The notes under the pieces: generated by a model
What the model was told of the DNA's origin: nothing
The model's input: the letters and a program-made list of their open reading frames with translations, nothing else
The model's database searches: none
Assembly (NCBI GenBank): GCA_017849575.1
Contig: JAFIGV010000025.1
Coordinates: 1-64,000, forward strand
DNA length: 64,000 nt
Direction of reading: 5' to 3'
Source: Flavipsychrobacter sp.
Lineage (GTDB): Bacteria > Bacteroidota > Bacteroidia > Chitinophagales > Chitinophagaceae
Position numbers and translations under genes: made by a program
Part shown: positions 61,422-64,000 of the stretch, one piece after another
Numbering within the stretch: position 1 is the first letter of the stretch
Layout: each line of letters starts with the position of its first letter

Positions 61422-63662
61422 TTAGTTGAGCGTAACCGGTCGCACAATACGATCGCCCGTGCGCACATCCGTAACCCGGAGATAATAAACGCCTCGCGCC
61501 CAGGTTACCACTGGAATATCCTGCTTGCGCCGGATGCTGTTTTTGTAAACACATTGCCCTACCGCATTGAGTGCCTCAAGTTGGAGCTCCTGGTCGGAGC
61601 TGGTCATCACATGCAGCATATTCGTGGCCGGTACCGGAAATACCCTTAACCCGTTTTGCCAGGCAACGTTCGAAATTCCAGTATTGTGCGTGATGATAAA
61701 GTCTCCGTCGTTGATGTTAAAAAACACATTTCCTCGCGACATTACTTTCACCCTGGCTGTAGAAACCGTTGTTGGAATATTGGGGATCAAAACGGTATCG
61801 ACACCATCGTTAAGCGTGTTGGTGTCCAGCACATAAGGATAGGTGTAGCCTCCGTCTATAGACAGGAGGATATCCACATTCGTGCAATTTACCGGAGCAA
61901 TGTCAGTGCCGGCTACATCCCAGGTCACTACCTCTTGTGTACTACCCAGCCAGTTGGCCGCAGCGAGCGGGCTTGTTACCGCAAAGGGTCCATTGCCCGT
62001 TACGTCCAGATGGATGGTATCATTTGGAAAGTTGAAACTTCCATAGCCGTTGAAAATATCGCGTACGGTTAACTTGAAGCTAAGGAACCGAGCCACATCG
62101 GGGAGTTTTTCTCCCTTGTAAGAAGTATATCCGGCAAGTAAGGTATCCAGTCTCGGAAACACGCGCAAGCCTGTTGCCGCCGGACTATAAGAGCGAAAGA
62201 TCGGCCCTTTGGTACTTGCTGCATTCCACGAAGTGCGGTAGTCACCCCGGTTCCACTGTTCCCAGCAATAACTGAGCGTATCGTGATCCGTATCGGTTAC
62301 TGCCGGAGCTGAAAGCTCAAATGGTGTGAGCATAGGTATTGTGTAGCTGGCCGTAAACGAAGGCAGTGCCGGCGGGGTGTTGTTGAGTGTTGAGGTGGAA
62401 GCACAGGTGGCACCATTTGCTGACACCAGAAAACTATTGATTTGTTCCAGACTGCGGGCATGAAAGTAAGGGTCGCTATGCGGTTGAAGATTGTCTATAG
62501 CGCCACAGATGCCGGCGTACGCCATAATGGTGGTACCCGCGCCCGGCTCATAAGCAGAACTACTGCTACCGTTTCCGTTACAACTTCCTGTGTTCGCATT
62601 AAAGGTATGCTGGCCACCAAACTGATGACCCATTTCATGGGCTACGTAGTCAATATCGAAGGCATCCCCTACAGGATTAGACTGACCGGTAACTCCGCGT
62701 GCTTTCTGATTCGATGAACAAACGGATTGCAACATGGCTACACCCCCTCCGCCGGTGCTGAAGACATGCCCCATATCGTAATTGGCAGTCCCGATGCGCG
62801 GATCAACAACCCCCTGAATTTCGTTGAGCAACGTACTTCCACTGTTGTTATTGCTAAAAGGATCGGTAGTGCCATCCAAAAATATCAGTGTGTCGTTATT
62901 GGCAATGAGGTTCATATGTACCGCTACTTCGCGTTCATACACGCCATTCACCCTGTTCATTGTAGTGACCATCTTGCTCAATACACCCGCTTTAGTGGGG
63001 TTAACGCCGGCCACGGCAACTGCATACTCGCCTGTACACGCCAATGCCAGCCGGAAGGTACGCAATACCGTTCCGCTGGTACGTAGCTGAACGGCTCCTT
63101 GCTCTGCCAATTCAGTCACTAAGGTGGGGTCGTCGTTTACTTCGCAATGCATGAATGAGCCCACAGAACGCGAATAATCCCTTTTGTAGTAGGCGGAATA
63201 AAAACCGTCGTTGAGGTTACTGTAAGGATCGATGAAATAAACTCCGGCATCGTCAAACACCATGGCATGAAAACCAAATTCCGTATAGTCGAGCTTTACC
63301 GTCACCCCCTTTTTTCCTGCCTGATAACCAGAAAATGTTTTGATCTGCGGATATTTCTCAGCCAGTCCGGGCTCCATCATCGACTCTTCCCATAGAAAGA
63401 AATCACGGCTGCTGCCTTCCGGCGTGGGCAGAGAAACCCGCTGGGCCAAAGCTCTGTCTTTCGGTAGGGAAAATAGAAGTGTCTGCAACACGAGCTCATC
63501 GGCATAGAAAATCGCTTCGCGCTGGGGAACGATCGTCCTTGTGCCCTTCGTAGGCACCACGGTATGATCCCAACGATCCCAGCGAAGCTCGCCTGCAAAA
63601 GGTTGTGCATAACAGAAACCCGTTGTAAATAGAAGGAAAATAGCTGTAATAAACTTCTTCAT
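61422..63662 (-). CDS. T9SS-secreted reprolysin-like zinc metalloprotease
   Basis: 746 aa. Signal peptide (MKKFITAIFLLFTTGFCYAQ), a propeptide-like region (~21-195), the metalloprotease domain with HEMGHQFGGQHTF (His342 to His352, HExxHxxGxxH), beta-sandwich modules, and a C-terminal Por sorting domain (about 675-746: NGLRVFPVPATNMLHV..., ...GVYYLRV). It is the intact paralogue of the interrupted gene at 1311-4568 and shares its order of domains, but is about 340 residues shorter. Predicted to be exported and anchored at the cell surface. Confidence 0.92.
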   Translation of the reverse strand: MKKFITAIFLLFTTGFCYAQPFAGELRWDRWDHTVVPTKGTRTIVPQREAIFYADELVLQTLLFSLPKDRALAQRVSLPTPEGSSRDFFLWEESMMEPGLAEKYPQIKTFSGYQAGKKGVTVKLDYTEFGFHAMVFDDAGVYFIDPYSNLNDGFYSAYYKRDYSRSVGSFMHCEVNDDPTLVTELAEQGAVQLRTSGTVLRTFRLALACTGEYAVAVAGVNPTKAGVLSKMVTTMNRVNGVYEREVAVHMNLIANNDTLIFLDGTTDPFSNNNSGSTLLNEIQGVVDPRIGTANYDMGHVFSTGGGGVAMLQSVCSSNQKARGVTGQSNPVGDAFDIDYVAHEMGHQFGGQHTFNANTGSCNGNGSSSSAYEPGAGTTIMAYAGICGAIDNLQPHSDPYFHARSLEQINSFLVSANGATCASTSTLNNTPPALPSFTASYTIPMLTPFELSAPAVTDTDHDTLSYCWEQWNRGDYRTSWNAASTKGPIFRSYSPAATGLRVFPRLDTLLAGYTSYKGEKLPDVARFLSFKLTVRDIFNGYGSFNFPNDTIHLDVTGNGPFAVTSPLAAANWLGSTQEVVTWDVAGTDIAPVNCTNVDILLSIDGGYTYPYVLDTNTLNDGVDTVLIPNIPTTVSTARVKVMSRGNVFFNINDGDFIITHNTGISNVAWQNGLRVFPVPATNMLHVMTSSDQELQLEALNAVGQCVYKNSIRRKQDIPVVTWARGVYYLRVTDVRTGDRIVRPVTLN

Positions 63663-63824
63663 TGAATATGCTCTTTGGAGTGGGATAATGTATGCAATTC
63701 CTTTGCACCGGCATCGATACCCGGTGGCGTTGAAAATGCAGTCATTATCAGCCCTGTAAGTTAAAGAATTTCGACGAAGAATAATTTAACTCATCCGACG
63801 AAAGGCCTCTTTCCTTCGACCAAG

Positions 63825-64000
63825 TCAATCGTGGTCAATATTACGAATCCCCAACCGCAGAGAGTTGATAATGAGCACCACATCGCTCAACGCCATTAGC
63901 CCGGCCCCCCAGGTAGGCGTAAGCAAACCCACGGCCGCAACGGGGATGGCTATGACATTGTAAAAGAATGCCCAAAATAGATTTTGCTTGATGGTCTGTT
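63825..64000 (-). CDS. copper-type P-type ATPase, C-terminal end (partial at window edge)
   Basis: 58 codons from the window edge to TGA at 63827-63825. The sequence [20 protein letters not shown], then [22 protein letters not shown], matches the last two membrane helices of CopA-type P1B ATPases, with the Tyr-Asn and Met...Ser metal-site residues (YN, MALSDV). The rest of the gene lies beyond position 64000. Confidence 0.9.
   Translation of the reverse strand, partial: QTIKQNLFWAFFYNVIAIPVAAVGLLTPTWGAGLMALSDVVLIINSLRLGIRNIDHD

Overview
The window reads as a chromosomal segment of a Bacteroidota bacterium, most likely from the Chitinophagaceae or a close relative. The sequence supports this in several ways. 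Two secreted metalloproteases end in type IX secretion (Por) sorting domains. The Bacteroidota -7 element TAnnTTTG recurs just upstream of start codons, with few Shine-Dalgarno sequences. BatD/BatE, YtxJ, DUF5683 and DUF3822 family genes are present. Taxonomy below phylum is inference.

Layout. 0-25 kb is mostly core genome: a PD40 propeller protein, a metalloprotease split by an in-frame TAG, crcB, cdd, an MgtC-like protein, the 2-oxoglutarate dehydrogenase E2 (sucB), pcm, an integral-membrane glycosyltransferase-like protein, an enoyl-CoA hydratase, a radical SAM protein, a TonB-like protein, folC, nadD, an AI-2E/PerM permease, a YtxH/holin-like envelope operon, a universal stress protein, a YedK/HMCES protein, nhaA, a 5'-nucleotidase split over two genes, and dnaA. 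25.1-25.4 kb holds tRNA-Ser(GCT) and tRNA-Pro(TGG) with a clear promoter and terminator.

Accessory island 1 (25.4-27.8 kb) follows the tRNAs. It carries palindromes, two small unknown genes, a REP-associated tyrosine transposase (RayT) with flanking repeats, and a predicted Cys/His/Asp papain- or transglutaminase-like protein. 27.8-34.6 kb is core again: exonuclease/GIY-YIG fusion, VWA protein, maf, a UbiA prenyltransferase, pyrE, a NUDIX hydrolase and a DUF1232 protein. Accessory island 2 (34.6-39.0 kb) carries a PIN-like nuclease gene, a second RayT bounded by an exact 25-bp inverted repeat, and an Mrr-type restriction enzyme. Two 207-bp direct repeats separate these genes. Their paired arms covary between copies, as integron attC sites do. 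No integron integrase is visible. This integrase-less cassette arrangement, with RayT elements inside it, is the most interesting part of the window.

39-64 kb is again largely core: coaD-rsmD-DUF3822, a MATE exporter, ytxJ, fabD, tRNA-Ser(GGA), tatD, a polysaccharide deacetylase, batE-batD, an SDR oxidoreductase, a Dph6-like ligase, a BamA/TamA-like barrel protein, egtD-egtB (ergothioneine), small lipoproteins, a DegT-family enzyme with His replacing the PLP lysine, uvrA, a second T9SS metalloprotease, and the C-terminal end of a copper-type P-type ATPase cut by the window edge.
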